Origin: Roseibium sp. Sym1 | GTDB lineage: Bacteria > Pseudomonadota > Alphaproteobacteria > Rhizobiales > Stappiaceae | Direction: 5' to 3' | Assembly: GCF_027359675.1 (NCBI RefSeq) | Contig: NZ_CP114786.1 | Location: 1,240,001-1,304,000 of the forward strand | DNA: 64,000 bases | Shown here: positions 26,981 through 36,259 of the stretch, piece by piece | How the letters are laid out: each line of letters begins with the position of its first letter | How positions within the stretch are numbered: the stretch's first letter is position 1 | The notes under the pieces: generated by a model | The model's input: only the letters and a program-made list of their open reading frames with translations | The model's database searches: none | Told to the model about the DNA's origin: nothing | Made by a program: the position numbers and the translations under genes

Positions 26981-27892
26981 ATGACGGATGATGACCTTGA
27001 CCAGCCAACCGTAGCTCAGAGATTGAGCCCTCGAGCCCGGACTTCAATGGCCGAGGCACAGGGATCGGCTGGCCATGAGGAGGACGAACCGACCGTCGCC
27101 TTTGTCTCTCCGGCCGCAGGTCCGGCCGCTCCGCCGGCGGCGGGTCAAAGGCAGAACGGCGGGTCCGGCAACCTGCAATCCGCGTCCGGCATCGTCCGGC
27201 AACTGGAAACCGATCCGGAACGGATCATCGTCCGCGCGGCCACGCCCCTGCTGCTGATCATTTCCCAATTGCGCAATTCCATCGAGCAGGCCGACGTGCA
27301 TGCCCTTCGCCAGGAGGTCGTCGACGAGATCGACCGGTTCGAGCAGCTGGCGCAGCGCAACGGCGTTCAGGCGGGCGATATCATCGCGGCGCGCTACATC
27401 CTGTGCTCCACCATCGACGAAACCGTGCTGATGACCCCCTGGGGCAGCCGCAGCGAATGGAGTTCCAATTCGCTGCTCAACCAGTTTCACAACGAAACAT
27501 GGGGCGGCGAGAAGGTCTTCAGCATCCTCGACCGGATCCGCGGCGACGCCAGGAACAAGCTGCCGCTGCTCATTCTTGTCCATACCTGCCTGATGCTCGG
27601 CTTCGAAGGCCGTTACCGGGTGCTGGAAGGCGGCCGGAACCAGCTCGAGGATCTGCGAAACGAACTGTCGCGCCTGATCCGGCGCAACAGCAACCTTCCT
27701 TCGGACGAACCGCTGTCAAAGAACGCCAAGGGAGCGCAAAAGGGCAAGAATGTTCGGACCCTGCCGCCATTCTGGATCCTGATGGCCATCGGCCTGCTGT
27801 TTGCGCTTGTGTTTCGCCTCTATGTCGGATCCTACCTTGACGGTGAACTTGTGCCGGCACTCACTTCCATCGATTCACTGAACAGGTCCTAG
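26981..27892 (+). CDS. tssL: T6SS inner-membrane protein TssL (DotU family)
   Basis: 303 aa from the ATG at 26981. A disordered N-terminus of about 70 residues precedes the DotU domain, with conserved YILCSTIDETVLMTPWG, FHNETWGGEKVFSIL and EGRYRV. One C-terminal transmembrane helix (PFWILMAIGLLFALVFRLYV) anchors it. There is no C-terminal OmpA-type peptidoglycan-binding domain, so anchoring to the cell wall must come from another protein. Confidence 0.95.
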   Translation: MTDDDLDQPTVAQRLSPRARTSMAEAQGSAGHEEDEPTVAFVSPAAGPAAPPAAGQRQNGGSGNLQSASGIVRQLETDPERIIVRAATPLLLIISQLRNSIEQADVHALRQEVVDEIDRFEQLAQRNGVQAGDIIAARYILCSTIDETVLMTPWGSRSEWSSNSLLNQFHNETWGGEKVFSILDRIRGDARNKLPLLILVHTCLMLGFEGRYRVLEGGRNQLEDLRNELSRLIRRNSNLPSDEPLSKNAKGAQKGKNVRTLPPFWILMAIGLLFALVFRLYVGSYLDGELVPALTSIDSLNRS

Positions 27893-27901
27893 GGGAGAGC
27901 G

Positions 27902-30900
27902 ATGTTCCGCACCTATTTCGCTTCCCTGTTCCGGCTGGCTCCGCTCTTCGTCCTGCTGGTCCTGATCCTGATCTCGGTCGCCGTCCTGCTTGTGGGGGAC
28001 CTCCTCACGATCGCCGGGGTCACCCCGTTTGAAAAACTGGCGCCGCGCGTCATCGTGGCCGTCGTCCTCATCCTCGGCTTCTTTGTCATCACCTTCCTGC
28101 GTCACCTGCTGACCCGGCGGGCGAATGCCAAGCTGATCAATTCGATGCTCGCCAATGACGAACTCGTCTCCATGGGCGGCGACATGTCCGCGGACGAGGT
28201 CGAGCTGATCCGGGAACGGTTCGAAAGCGCCCTGACGACCCTGCGCGACAATCCGGTCGAGGGCGCCGGGTCGAGGAACTACCTGTTCGAGCTGCCCTGG
28301 TACATCATCATCGGCCCGCCGGGGACCGGCAAGACGACCATCCTGCGCAATTCCGGACTGGACTTCCCGCTGGCCGAAGGCGGGCACGAGGCGATCCAGG
28401 GTGTTGGCGGCACGCGCAATTGCGACTGGTGGATCTCGAACGAATCCGTCCTGATCGATACGGCCGGGCGCTACACCACCCAGGACGTCAACCAGGGCAT
28501 CGATTCGGCGGCCTGGAACGGCTTTCTCGAGCTGCTGCTGAAACACCGCCAGCGCCGCCCGATCAACGGGGTCCTGCTGGCCGTCAGCATCGAGGATGTT
28601 GCTCTGGCCAGCGAGGCGGAGCGCAAGCAGCAGTCGGAGATCCTGCGGCAGCGGCTGCGCGAGCTGCATCGGGCATTCGGCCTGCGCCTGCCGGTCTACC
28701 TGATGTTCACCAAATGCGACCTGATCGCCGGGTTCGACGAGTATTTCGACACGCTCCGGGAGGCCGACCGCCAGCAGGTCTGGGGTGTCACCTTTCCGTT
28801 TGACGAACAGCAGGTCACCGTCGGCCCCGCTTTCGAGACCGGCTTTGTCGACCTCGTGGCCCGCCTGGAACGCCATCTGCCCGAAAAGCTCTCCGAGGAA
28901 CGCAACAACGGCCGGCGCTGCCGCATCTTCGGATTTCCGCATGAGTTCGGCAGCCTCGGCAGCGTCCTCAGGGATTTCGTGACCGATGTGTTCCGGCCGA
29001 CCCGCTACGAGGCCCAGCCGCTGCTGCGCGGGGTCTACTTCACCTCCGGCACGCAGGAAGGCACGCCGTTTGACCGACTGCTGGGCGCCATGGGGCGCAG
29101 CTTCTCACTGGCCGCAAGCCAGCAGCCGCCCCTCAGCGGCCAGTCGAAGGCCTATTTCATCAAGAAGCTGCTCACGGACATCGTCTTTCCCGAGCAGAAC
29201 CTGATCGGCAAGAACCGCAAGCTGGAGCGGCGGCTGGCCGCGTTCTATGGCGGTGCGATCGTGGCGCTCGGCGCGTTTGTCGTCGGCCTGATCCTCTATT
29301 GGTCCGCCGGCCTCAGCCAGGCCATCAATGTCGCGGAAGGTGCCACGAAAAACGCCGACAAGGTGCGCATTCTCAAGGCGGAGGCAGACCAGAACAGGTC
29401 GTTGGTCAACCTGCTGCCGACGCTCGACGCCGCCAGGGAAATGCGGGACGAGATCGAACAGGACTCCGGCTGGCTGACATCGACACCGGTCAGCATCGAG
29501 GCCCAGTCCGTGCTCTATCCGGCGGCGGAACGGACCTACGACAACCTGCTCAAGGAATATCTGCTTCCGTCGATCAGCTCGCGGCTCGAAGCCCAGATCC
29601 AGCTTGTTTCAACGGCCTCCAACGGCAACAACGCCCTGCTCAGGGACCAGCTTCAAACCTACCTCATGCTGACCACCGGCGAGAACTACGATGCCAGCAA
29701 GGTCCGTGCCGCGCTGCGGGCGCAGAACGAGGCAACCTTTGTGCTCAAACCGCAGGACCGGGCGCAGATGCAGGTCCATATGGACAACCTGATGAAGCTG
29801 CTGCCGATAAAGGCCGCGCTCTCGCCCTCCGAACTGCCGATCCTGCAGCAGGCCCGCAACCGGATCCAGAAAGCGCCGCAGACCACCGACATCTACAACC
29901 GCATGGTCCAGGACGCGGCGCAGCGCTACCAGTTGCCACCGATCAACATCGTGCGCACGCTCGGCTCCACATCGCTCTACGTCGACACCGCCACGGCCGG
30001 TGGACGGTCGATCATACCGGGGCTCTACACCAAGAACGGCTTCTACAACTTCTTCCTGGCACGCCTGCCCGAATATATCCGCGATTCCATGGGCAGCGAC
30101 TGGGTGCTCGGCAATTCCGTCAACCGGACCACCTACAACCAGGTCGCCAACAAGATCGTCAAGCAATATACCGACGACTACATCAAGGCCTGGAAGGAAG
30201 GCACCGCCCATATCCAGGTGGTGGAGATCGGCTCGCTCGGCCGGGCGCAGACCGTTCTGGAGGAACTGTCCTCGCCCAGCACGCCGCTGACCAACATTCT
30301 CAACATCCTGAGCGAAAACACCCAGCTGCCGCTGCCGGGGGACCAGCCAAGCCAGGCGGGTGCCGCCGCCAATGCCGCCGCGGGCGCGGCGGGTGCCGCG
30401 GCCGGCTCGGCCGGTGCCCAGGCGGCCGGTCCGGTCAGTGGCCTGGTGGACTCCGCGAAACAGGCCTCAGCCAAGGCCGCTGTCGAAGCCGCCTTCGGCG
30501 ACAGTCCCTGGCCGGGCGTCGCCATCGGGGACGCATTCAAACCGCTGACCAACCTGGTCGACCCGAACAGCACGAATTCGCTCGACAAGGTGTTGCAGCT
30601 GTTCGGCGACCTTTACGGCAACATCGCCGGCATCAATTCGGCCCCGGACCCCAGCAAGGCCGCGTTTGATTCCGTCAAGAAGCGTATCGAGAACCCGCAG
30701 AGCGACAGCTTTTCCTCGCTGCAGGCGGAGGCGGCCACCAAGCCGGAACCTGTCCGTTCCCTGGTGCTGTCGATCGTGAACAACACGCGCGGCCTGCTCA
30801 ACAAGTCGGCCTATGTCTACATCAACCGGACCTGGCAGAACGAAGTCGTGCCCTCCTGCACAAGCATCATGGCGGGCCGCTACCCGTTCTTCCAGGACGC

Positions 30901-31516
30901 CAAGGACGACATCACCCTGCAGGACTTCACCGACCTGCTCGGCCCGGCCGGCGTTGTCGACAAGTTCTTCACCGACTACGTCTCGCCCTTCGTCAATGTG
31001 CGTGGACGCCAGCTTGTCGAGATCGACAACCAGGGTGCAAATCTCGGCCTGTCCCAGGAAGGCCTGGCGCAACTCGCGACGGCGCAGACCATCCGGGACG
31101 CGTTCTTCCCGAAAGGCGCTTCGAGCCCGGAGGCCAAGTTCACCATCCGGCCGAGCCTTTTGGATCCGGGCGCGCTCAAATCGACGCTGAAGATCGACGA
31201 CACAACCATCACCTATCGTCACGGGCCGGTCCGGGGCACCGATTTCTCCTGGCCCAGCCAGGCGGACGGCAGCAGCGCGGAGCTGTCGATCACCCTGCTG
31301 GACAATTCGAGCAACACGGAAAAGAAAAGCGGCACCTGGGCCATATTCCGGCTCCTGACCGAATCCCGATTGTCCTCCGTGCGCGGCCGTGACCAATTCG
31401 TGTTCGGCATTTCGAAGGACAAGTCCAAGGCCAATTTCGCGCTGAATGCCGGCAGTGTGACCAATCCGTTCAACCTGGGTCTCTACACGGCCTTCCGCTG
31501 CCCGCCTTCGCTTTAG
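27902..31516 (+). CDS. tssM: T6SS inner-membrane protein TssM (IcmF)
   Basis: 1204 aa, full length. Two N-terminal transmembrane helices (about 10-32 and 48-68) are followed by a cytoplasmic NTPase domain with Walker A GPPGTGKTT (138-146) and the DTAGRYTTQD block. A third helix lies around 443-465 (GGAIVALGAFVVGLILYW), then the large periplasmic region ending in the TssJ-binding beta domain. An Ala/Gly-rich stretch near 820-850 is a likely linker. It starts 9 bp after tssL. Confidence 0.96.
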   Translation: MFRTYFASLFRLAPLFVLLVLILISVAVLLVGDLLTIAGVTPFEKLAPRVIVAVVLILGFFVITFLRHLLTRRANAKLINSMLANDELVSMGGDMSADEVELIRERFESALTTLRDNPVEGAGSRNYLFELPWYIIIGPPGTGKTTILRNSGLDFPLAEGGHEAIQGVGGTRNCDWWISNESVLIDTAGRYTTQDVNQGIDSAAWNGFLELLLKHRQRRPINGVLLAVSIEDVALASEAERKQQSEILRQRLRELHRAFGLRLPVYLMFTKCDLIAGFDEYFDTLREADRQQVWGVTFPFDEQQVTVGPAFETGFVDLVARLERHLPEKLSEERNNGRRCRIFGFPHEFGSLGSVLRDFVTDVFRPTRYEAQPLLRGVYFTSGTQEGTPFDRLLGAMGRSFSLAASQQPPLSGQSKAYFIKKLLTDIVFPEQNLIGKNRKLERRLAAFYGGAIVALGAFVVGLILYWSAGLSQAINVAEGATKNADKVRILKAEADQNRSLVNLLPTLDAAREMRDEIEQDSGWLTSTPVSIEAQSVLYPAAERTYDNLLKEYLLPSISSRLEAQIQLVSTASNGNNALLRDQLQTYLMLTTGENYDASKVRAALRAQNEATFVLKPQDRAQMQVHMDNLMKLLPIKAALSPSELPILQQARNRIQKAPQTTDIYNRMVQDAAQRYQLPPINIVRTLGSTSLYVDTATAGGRSIIPGLYTKNGFYNFFLARLPEYIRDSMGSDWVLGNSVNRTTYNQVANKIVKQYTDDYIKAWKEGTAHIQVVEIGSLGRAQTVLEELSSPSTPLTNILNILSENTQLPLPGDQPSQAGAAANAAAGAAGAAAGSAGAQAAGPVSGLVDSAKQASAKAAVEAAFGDSPWPGVAIGDAFKPLTNLVDPNSTNSLDKVLQLFGDLYGNIAGINSAPDPSKAAFDSVKKRIENPQSDSFSSLQAEAATKPEPVRSLVLSIVNNTRGLLNKSAYVYINRTWQNEVVPSCTSIMAGRYPFFQDAKDDITLQDFTDLLGPAGVVDKFFTDYVSPFVNVRGRQLVEIDNQGANLGLSQEGLAQLATAQTIRDAFFPKGASSPEAKFTIRPSLLDPGALKSTLKIDDTTITYRHGPVRGTDFSWPSQADGSSAELSITLLDNSSNTEKKSGTWAIFRLLTESRLSSVRGRDQFVFGISKDKSKANFALNAGSVTNPFNLGLYTAFRCPPSL

Positions 31517-31524
31517 AACGCATC

Positions 31525-32283
31525 ATGGCCAGTCACCCCGGCGGATATTTCGGAAAGCGTCCTCATGAGCGGGACTTTGTCTTCGACGGCCTGACGGCCG
31601 GCATGACGGATGCCTGGGCCGGACTGATCTCGGATTGGGTCACAAGCATCCGCAACGACCTGCCGCAGACCTGGCAGCAGCTCTATTTCGAGGCACCCGC
31701 CTGGCGCTTCGCCATCGAGCCGGGGCTGTTTGGTCAATCAGGCTGGTGTGGCCTCCTGTCCGCCTCCGCCGACGCGCTCGGCCGGTGCTTTCCGCTGACC
31801 GTGCTCATACCCCTGGAGGAAACGGTCCATCACCTGGTGTTCCGGGCCGCGGTGGAAATCACACTCGACGCGCTGGAGATGCAGACCATGGCCTTCATCG
31901 AGGGTCACCTGTCCCGCGAGGACTTCAACGACGTCATTGCCGAACAGGCCTCCCTTCTGGCCCGTGTGCCGGAAGGCGCCGGAGCGCACAAGCCCATGCA
32001 ACTGGACCCGGACGCGATGGCGCTGAGGATCAGCTTCGCGCGTACTGACGGGGAGGCGATCATCGCGGACGACCCTCTCGTGTGTGCCGCCACTCAAGTC
32101 CCGGCACCCGAAGTGCCCCTGTCCTACTGGTGGCAGGACGGCGGTGCGACACGGCCGCCGGAGCTGTGTATCTGGAGAGGCTTGCCAAAGGGCCGCGAAA
32201 CTGGTGGATTCTTTACCGGCGAATGGGAACGCTTCGGCTGGCGGCGTGGCCGGATCGATCCGGACCTGATCCTGCGGCCCTAG
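31525..32283 (+). CDS. tagF: T6SS-associated protein TagF
   Basis: 252 aa. It opens with GYFGKRPHERDFVFDGL, the conserved TagF N-terminus, followed by WAGLISDWV and a C-terminal YWWQDG region. In Pseudomonas, TagF is a post-translational repressor of the T6SS; in Agrobacterium it is fused to PppA. Here it is separate, directly after tssM and before the phosphatase/kinase pair, consistent with a repressor role. Confidence 0.9.
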   Translation: MASHPGGYFGKRPHERDFVFDGLTAGMTDAWAGLISDWVTSIRNDLPQTWQQLYFEAPAWRFAIEPGLFGQSGWCGLLSASADALGRCFPLTVLIPLEETVHHLVFRAAVEITLDALEMQTMAFIEGHLSREDFNDVIAEQASLLARVPEGAGAHKPMQLDPDAMALRISFARTDGEAIIADDPLVCAATQVPAPEVPLSYWWQDGGATRPPELCIWRGLPKGRETGGFFTGEWERFGWRRGRIDPDLILRP

Positions 32284-32315
32284 GTGACGGACAGGACCCT
32301 CAAGGGAGACCATGC

Positions 32316-33014
32316 TTGGAGACGTTGACCACTTTACCTGCCGTTCCTCTCTTAAGGTCCGAGGCTGTCACCCGTCAGGGCCCCAACCATCCGGTCAACC
32401 AGGACAGCCATTTCGCCGATCCTGCCTGTGGCCTGTTCACCATCGCGGACGGAATGGGCGGCCACAGGGCCGGTGATGCCGCCAGCCAGGCAACTGTCGG
32501 CGCCGTCGCACAGCTGGTCAACCTGCCGGAAACGAGCCATGACAACCAGCTGGCCGCGCTGGAAGCCGCAATTACCCAGGTCAACGGCGACCTGTACGCG
32601 GCTTATCTTGCCGCCCCCGATCAGGACATCTCCGGAACCACCAGTCTCAGCCTCCTCATCAGCGGCCCCTATGCCAGCTGCCTCTGGGCAGGGGATTCCC
32701 GGCTCTACCTGCTGCGCCAGCAGCATCTGTTCCTGATTTCCGAGGATCACGCGGACGCGGCCGGCCGGTTGACGGCCGCTGTCGGCATCGGTGACGCGCT
32801 CGATTTCGGTCGCAGAACCCTGGAACCGATGGCCGGGGACATCTTCATTCTTTGCACTGACGGCCTGTTGAAAGGCATGGACGAAACCACCCTGGCCAAC
32901 ATGGCCGCCGAGGGAACCTACGGATTGGCGGACAGGCTGATTGCCCGCTCCGTCGCCGGCGGGTCCAATGACGACATCACGGTCATTACGGTCTGGGCGG
33001 AAGCGGATGAATGA
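32316..33014 (+). CDS. pppA: PP2C-family Ser/Thr phosphatase of the T6SS (PppA-like)
   Basis: 232 aa. The start is TTG at 32316, 7 bp after GGGAG; the nearby ATG at 32312 is in another frame. All PP2C motifs are present: NQDS near the N-terminus, IADGMGGHRAGD, the GDSRLYLL block, CTDGLLKG and SNDDITVI. PppA reverses the kinase-dependent phosphorylation of Fha and switches the apparatus off. It overlaps the kinase gene by 8 bp. Confidence 0.92.
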   Translation: METLTTLPAVPLLRSEAVTRQGPNHPVNQDSHFADPACGLFTIADGMGGHRAGDAASQATVGAVAQLVNLPETSHDNQLAALEAAITQVNGDLYAAYLAAPDQDISGTTSLSLLISGPYASCLWAGDSRLYLLRQQHLFLISEDHADAAGRLTAAVGIGDALDFGRRTLEPMAGDIFILCTDGLLKGMDETTLANMAAEGTYGLADRLIARSVAGGSNDDITVITVWAEADE

Positions 33015-34083
33015 CGCGGCCGAAACACGGGACGACGCCTCCCCCAAGGGGGCAACGGCAGCGGAGACCGCCGAAGTCGGCCCCGGCACCGTCCTGAAGG
33101 ACAGGTTCCTGCTGTTGAAGGAAATCGGCAAGGGGGGCCTGTCAACGGTCTACAAGGCCCGCGACCTGGTGGCCGCCAAGGCCGGTCTCGCGGACCCGAA
33201 CGTGGCCATCAAGGTCATGCGCGCGGCCCCGAATGTCGATCCGGACGTCATCGCGCTAATGCACAGGGAAGCCCGCCGCCTCAGGGATCTGGTCCATCCG
33301 AACATCGTGCGCGTCTACGACATGGACCGGCAGGACGACATTCACTTCATGGTCATGGAACTGCTGGAGGGGCAGACCTTGTCGCAGCTTCTGCGCAAGG
33401 CGCCCGGCCAGTGCCTGCCGCCCGCTCAGCTTGCCCGCCTTGTGACCGATCTGTCTGCGGCGCTGTCATGCGCCCACGCCAGCGGCATCATCCACGCGGA
33501 CCTGAAACCCGGCAACGTCTTCGTGAAAAACAACGGCGAAGCCAAACTGATCGACTTCAACATTGCCTACCCGATCGCGCGGCCGATCAAGACCCGTGAA
33601 GAGGACACGGTGGTCATTCTCGCCCGGTTCGGCGCGGTGACACCGGCCTATGCCTCGCCGCAACGCCTGAAAGGGGCCGAGCCCTGCGAGGCGGACGACG
33701 TTTATTCGCTCAGTGTGATCACCTATCTGGCCCTGTGCGGCCAGCGCCCCTATGGCAAGGCAAACGCAATCGAAGCCGAAAAGGAAGGCCTGAAGGCGGC
33801 ACGCCCCGACGGCCTGTCATGGATGCGCTGGCGGGCGCTCAGGGCCGGTCTCTCGCTTGACGACGACGGCCGGACGACGTCCGCGCGGCGCTTTGCCGAG
33901 GGGTTCTGTTCTCCCTCTCCTATGACGCTTGCCAGACACATGCTGAGCGACTTCTTCGATGCACCCGATCCTCCGCCGCGGGACGTCCCGCAGACGGACC
34001 CGGCCCAGGCAGAGACAGGGCAGACGGCAACGGGCCGGCAGCCCGCCGCCCCGGACGATCAGCCACCCGACGCGGGCAAATAG
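33007..34083 (+). CDS. ppkA: Ser/Thr protein kinase of the T6SS (PpkA-like)
   Basis: 358 aa, cytoplasmic Hanks-type kinase (about 30-290) and a Pro-rich C-terminal tail. Glycine loop IGKGGLSTVYKA, lysine in VAIKVM, catalytic loop HADLKPGN and PAYASPQRL are present. The DFG motif reads DFN (LIDFNIAYP) and HRD reads HAD. Unlike Pseudomonas PpkA, it has no transmembrane helix or periplasmic sensor. It overlaps the phosphatase gene, and its last 25 bp overlap the convergent gene. Confidence 0.88.
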   Translation: MNDAAETRDDASPKGATAAETAEVGPGTVLKDRFLLLKEIGKGGLSTVYKARDLVAAKAGLADPNVAIKVMRAAPNVDPDVIALMHREARRLRDLVHPNIVRVYDMDRQDDIHFMVMELLEGQTLSQLLRKAPGQCLPPAQLARLVTDLSAALSCAHASGIIHADLKPGNVFVKNNGEAKLIDFNIAYPIARPIKTREEDTVVILARFGAVTPAYASPQRLKGAEPCEADDVYSLSVITYLALCGQRPYGKANAIEAEKEGLKAARPDGLSWMRWRALRAGLSLDDDGRTTSARRFAEGFCSPSPMTLARHMLSDFFDAPDPPPRDVPQTDPAQAETGQTATGRQPAAPDDQPPDAGK

Positions 34084-35804
34084 AAGGCATGCTGCTGGCC
34101 CGCCGCCCAGCCGGCGCGCACGACGGCGGAGACGCCGATCAGATCCTGGTCCTCCGCATCCACACGCCTGACCTCGAAGACGACCTGACCGGACAGCGAC
34201 CTGCTCAGCTCGTCGAGATGACGGGTGACCGCGCTTTCCCGTTCCTCCGCGCTCTGGCCGGCCGTCACCGCGCCGCCCAGGGCCTCCTGGAACAGCGAAA
34301 ACAGGCGGGACACGAGAAGGGCCTGATCCAGCGATCCCCGGCCTTCCTTGCCCGGCTTGACGGTCACGCCGCGCCGGAACACGAGGTCGGTCCGGTTTGC
34401 GACGCCTTCCAGGACATTGATGCCGCACTGGGCCAGTGACGGCGCCAGTCCATGACCTGCCAGAAACCGTGTCGCCGTGGCCACGACACGTCCCATGGAG
34501 CTGGCCTCGGCCACTTCCAGCGCATCGAAATCGACGGGTGTGCCCACGGGCAGGCGCGGGAACACTTCGGAGCCGAGCTGGTGAAGGATCTGGGCGAGCG
34601 CAATCCAGGCTCCTGGCGCGAACAGGGCCGGAAAGCCCTCGCCCGCCGCGCTCAGGCGCGCCTCGTTCCAGAACAGCGCCACATGGGACGCGCGATCGCT
34701 TTCGCGCAATCCCTGAAACGTCTCGAAGCCCGGTTCGTCCAGAAGCTGGTGCGCAGCCTCCAGGCCACCGACCTTTTCACCGGGAACGCCGGCGAACTCC
34801 GCAGCAAGGTTCAGCAGGCCAACAGTGTCGCTGTCGGCACATTCGCCGGCCAGGACCTTGACCTTCTCCGCGTCCGCGCTGGCAACCCCGGTCTGGTTTG
34901 CAAACAGGACAATGTCGTAGAGCTCGGCCTGCAAGGCCCCTGACGGTCCGCCGAGCAGGTCCGACAGGCTCTCGCGGTCCAGGTCACAGTCGATTTGCAG
35001 CAGGTAGAGTTCGAGCGGCAGGCCCGTTTCAAGTTCGCTCAGCAGCAGTTTCAGGCTGTGCCAGTTCTGCAGCACCGTGTGCAGCTTGCCCTGGGAGAAG
35101 AACAAGGCTGCCTGGGCCGCCTTGAGAGCCGCGACGGGAGACGCTGCCTCCGCTGCGGCCGGCTTGGAGTAGGTCGCCTTTTCCTCGCGCAGCGTGTTCT
35201 GGATGAAGGCATCAACGGCCGCCTTCGCCTTGCTGCTGCTGCTGCTGCCGGACGGTTCGGATTTGTCCCCGGTCATGTCGATCATGGAAAACAGCGAATC
35301 CAGTCCGTCTGTCCCGCCCCCTTCCGGCTTGGGCGCGCCGCTGTCGTAGTCCGGAAGCGGTTCGGACGTTTCCGGAGCCGCCGGACGTCCGGCCGAGCGC
35401 AGCGTTTCCAGAGCCTTGTCGTAGCGCTGGCCCTGCGCGGCGAGACGGTCCGGATCCTCACCGGCCGCGTCCAGGTCCTGAACAAACCGGAACCCGCTCA
35501 GGATCCTTGCCGGGCGCAGGTCCTTCAGGCTTGAAAAGGATATGCTCTCCTCGATCGCGGAGGGATGCGAGCCGAGCAGATTTTCGGCCGTCACGCTGAA
35601 GGCCGGCTTGTTCGGCTCAAGGATCTCGGCCGTGTCCAGCCCGGTGATGTTGAGCGCGGCGCCGCGCGAGGCCAGGCCGAAATCACCCGCGATCAGCACG
35701 CGGAAGGGCGGTGCCGGCGACACGGGCGTGGACTGCGGGCCTTCCTTGCCCAAACCAATTGAGAAACTTGCGATTCCACCCTTGTTTTCGTCCTGCCCGC
35801 TCAT
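34059..35804 (-). CDS. TssB-TssC-like fusion protein (contractile sheath paralogue)
   Basis: 581 aa from the ATG at 35804, preceded by GGGGGTGA. Residues about 30-105 resemble TssB: PFRVLIAGDFG corresponds to PLKMVMLGDY, and SISFSSLKDLRPARILSGF to SLKFQNLSDFTPESIVRQ. A variable acidic linker (about 125-225) follows. From about 230 the sequence resembles TssC: LHTVLQNWHSLKLLLSEL against FKKMESAWRSLKFVID, and FQGLRESDRASHVALF against WNSFRESEDSRYFALA. True tssB and tssC are also present, so this is an extra, diverged, single-chain sheath-like protein. Function unknown; it could be a cap, seed or regulator of the sheath. Confidence 0.8.
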   Translation of the reverse strand: MSGQDENKGGIASFSIGLGKEGPQSTPVSPAPPFRVLIAGDFGLASRGAALNITGLDTAEILEPNKPAFSVTAENLLGSHPSAIEESISFSSLKDLRPARILSGFRFVQDLDAAGEDPDRLAAQGQRYDKALETLRSAGRPAAPETSEPLPDYDSGAPKPEGGGTDGLDSLFSMIDMTGDKSEPSGSSSSSKAKAAVDAFIQNTLREEKATYSKPAAAEAASPVAALKAAQAALFFSQGKLHTVLQNWHSLKLLLSELETGLPLELYLLQIDCDLDRESLSDLLGGPSGALQAELYDIVLFANQTGVASADAEKVKVLAGECADSDTVGLLNLAAEFAGVPGEKVGGLEAAHQLLDEPGFETFQGLRESDRASHVALFWNEARLSAAGEGFPALFAPGAWIALAQILHQLGSEVFPRLPVGTPVDFDALEVAEASSMGRVVATATRFLAGHGLAPSLAQCGINVLEGVANRTDLVFRRGVTVKPGKEGRGSLDQALLVSRLFSLFQEALGGAVTAGQSAEERESAVTRHLDELSRSLSGQVVFEVRRVDAEDQDLIGVSAVVRAGWAAGQQHAFYLPASGG

Positions 35805-35809
35805 GTCGG

Positions 35810-36160
35810 TCACCCCCGGTTGATTACGGTGAGGTCTGCTTCGATCGACAGGAATGCCAGGGTGGCCCTGTCGATCACGATTTTTCCGTCAACCTCGTAG
35901 CCGGTCTTCCGGTCGGCCGCGTGCCCGGAGACACTGAACACGAGGGCGCTGCGCGTATTGACGGATGCGAGCCCGACCGGTGTCACGGTCAGGTCGATGG
36001 TCAGCGGTTCGCCGGTGCACATGGTTTCCTGGGAGCGGCCCAGGCGCGTGGCGGAGCTGTTGCCTTCGGCGTAGACCTGTGGCGAGCGCGTCCTCAAATA
36101 GTCATAGACGCAACTGCGCAACGCATCGGGTTCCCGTTGGGCCGGTTTCCAGGTTGCCAT
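35810..36160 (-). CDS. Small hypothetical protein between vgrG and the sheath-like fusion
   Basis: 116 aa with no signal peptide or membrane helix. The second half is a run of predicted beta strands (PLTIDLTVTPVG, SALVFSVSG, GKIVIDRATLAFLSIEADLTV). I do not recognise the family. It ends 5 bp before the start of the TssB-TssC-like gene and follows vgrG by 99 bp on the same strand, so it is probably a T6SS-dedicated accessory: a spike completion protein, adaptor or partner of the sheath-like protein. Confidence 0.7.
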   Translation of the reverse strand: MATWKPAQREPDALRSCVYDYLRTRSPQVYAEGNSSATRLGRSQETMCTGEPLTIDLTVTPVGLASVNTRSALVFSVSGHAADRKTGYEVDGKIVIDRATLAFLSIEADLTVINRG

Positions 36161-36259
36161 TCAAATCCTCATCATTCCAAGGACCGGTCGACGAGCCGCC
36201 GGTCGTTTCCGTGACGGACAGTCAGGCCCGCCAAACCCGTTTCCCGCTCAAGGCGTCGC

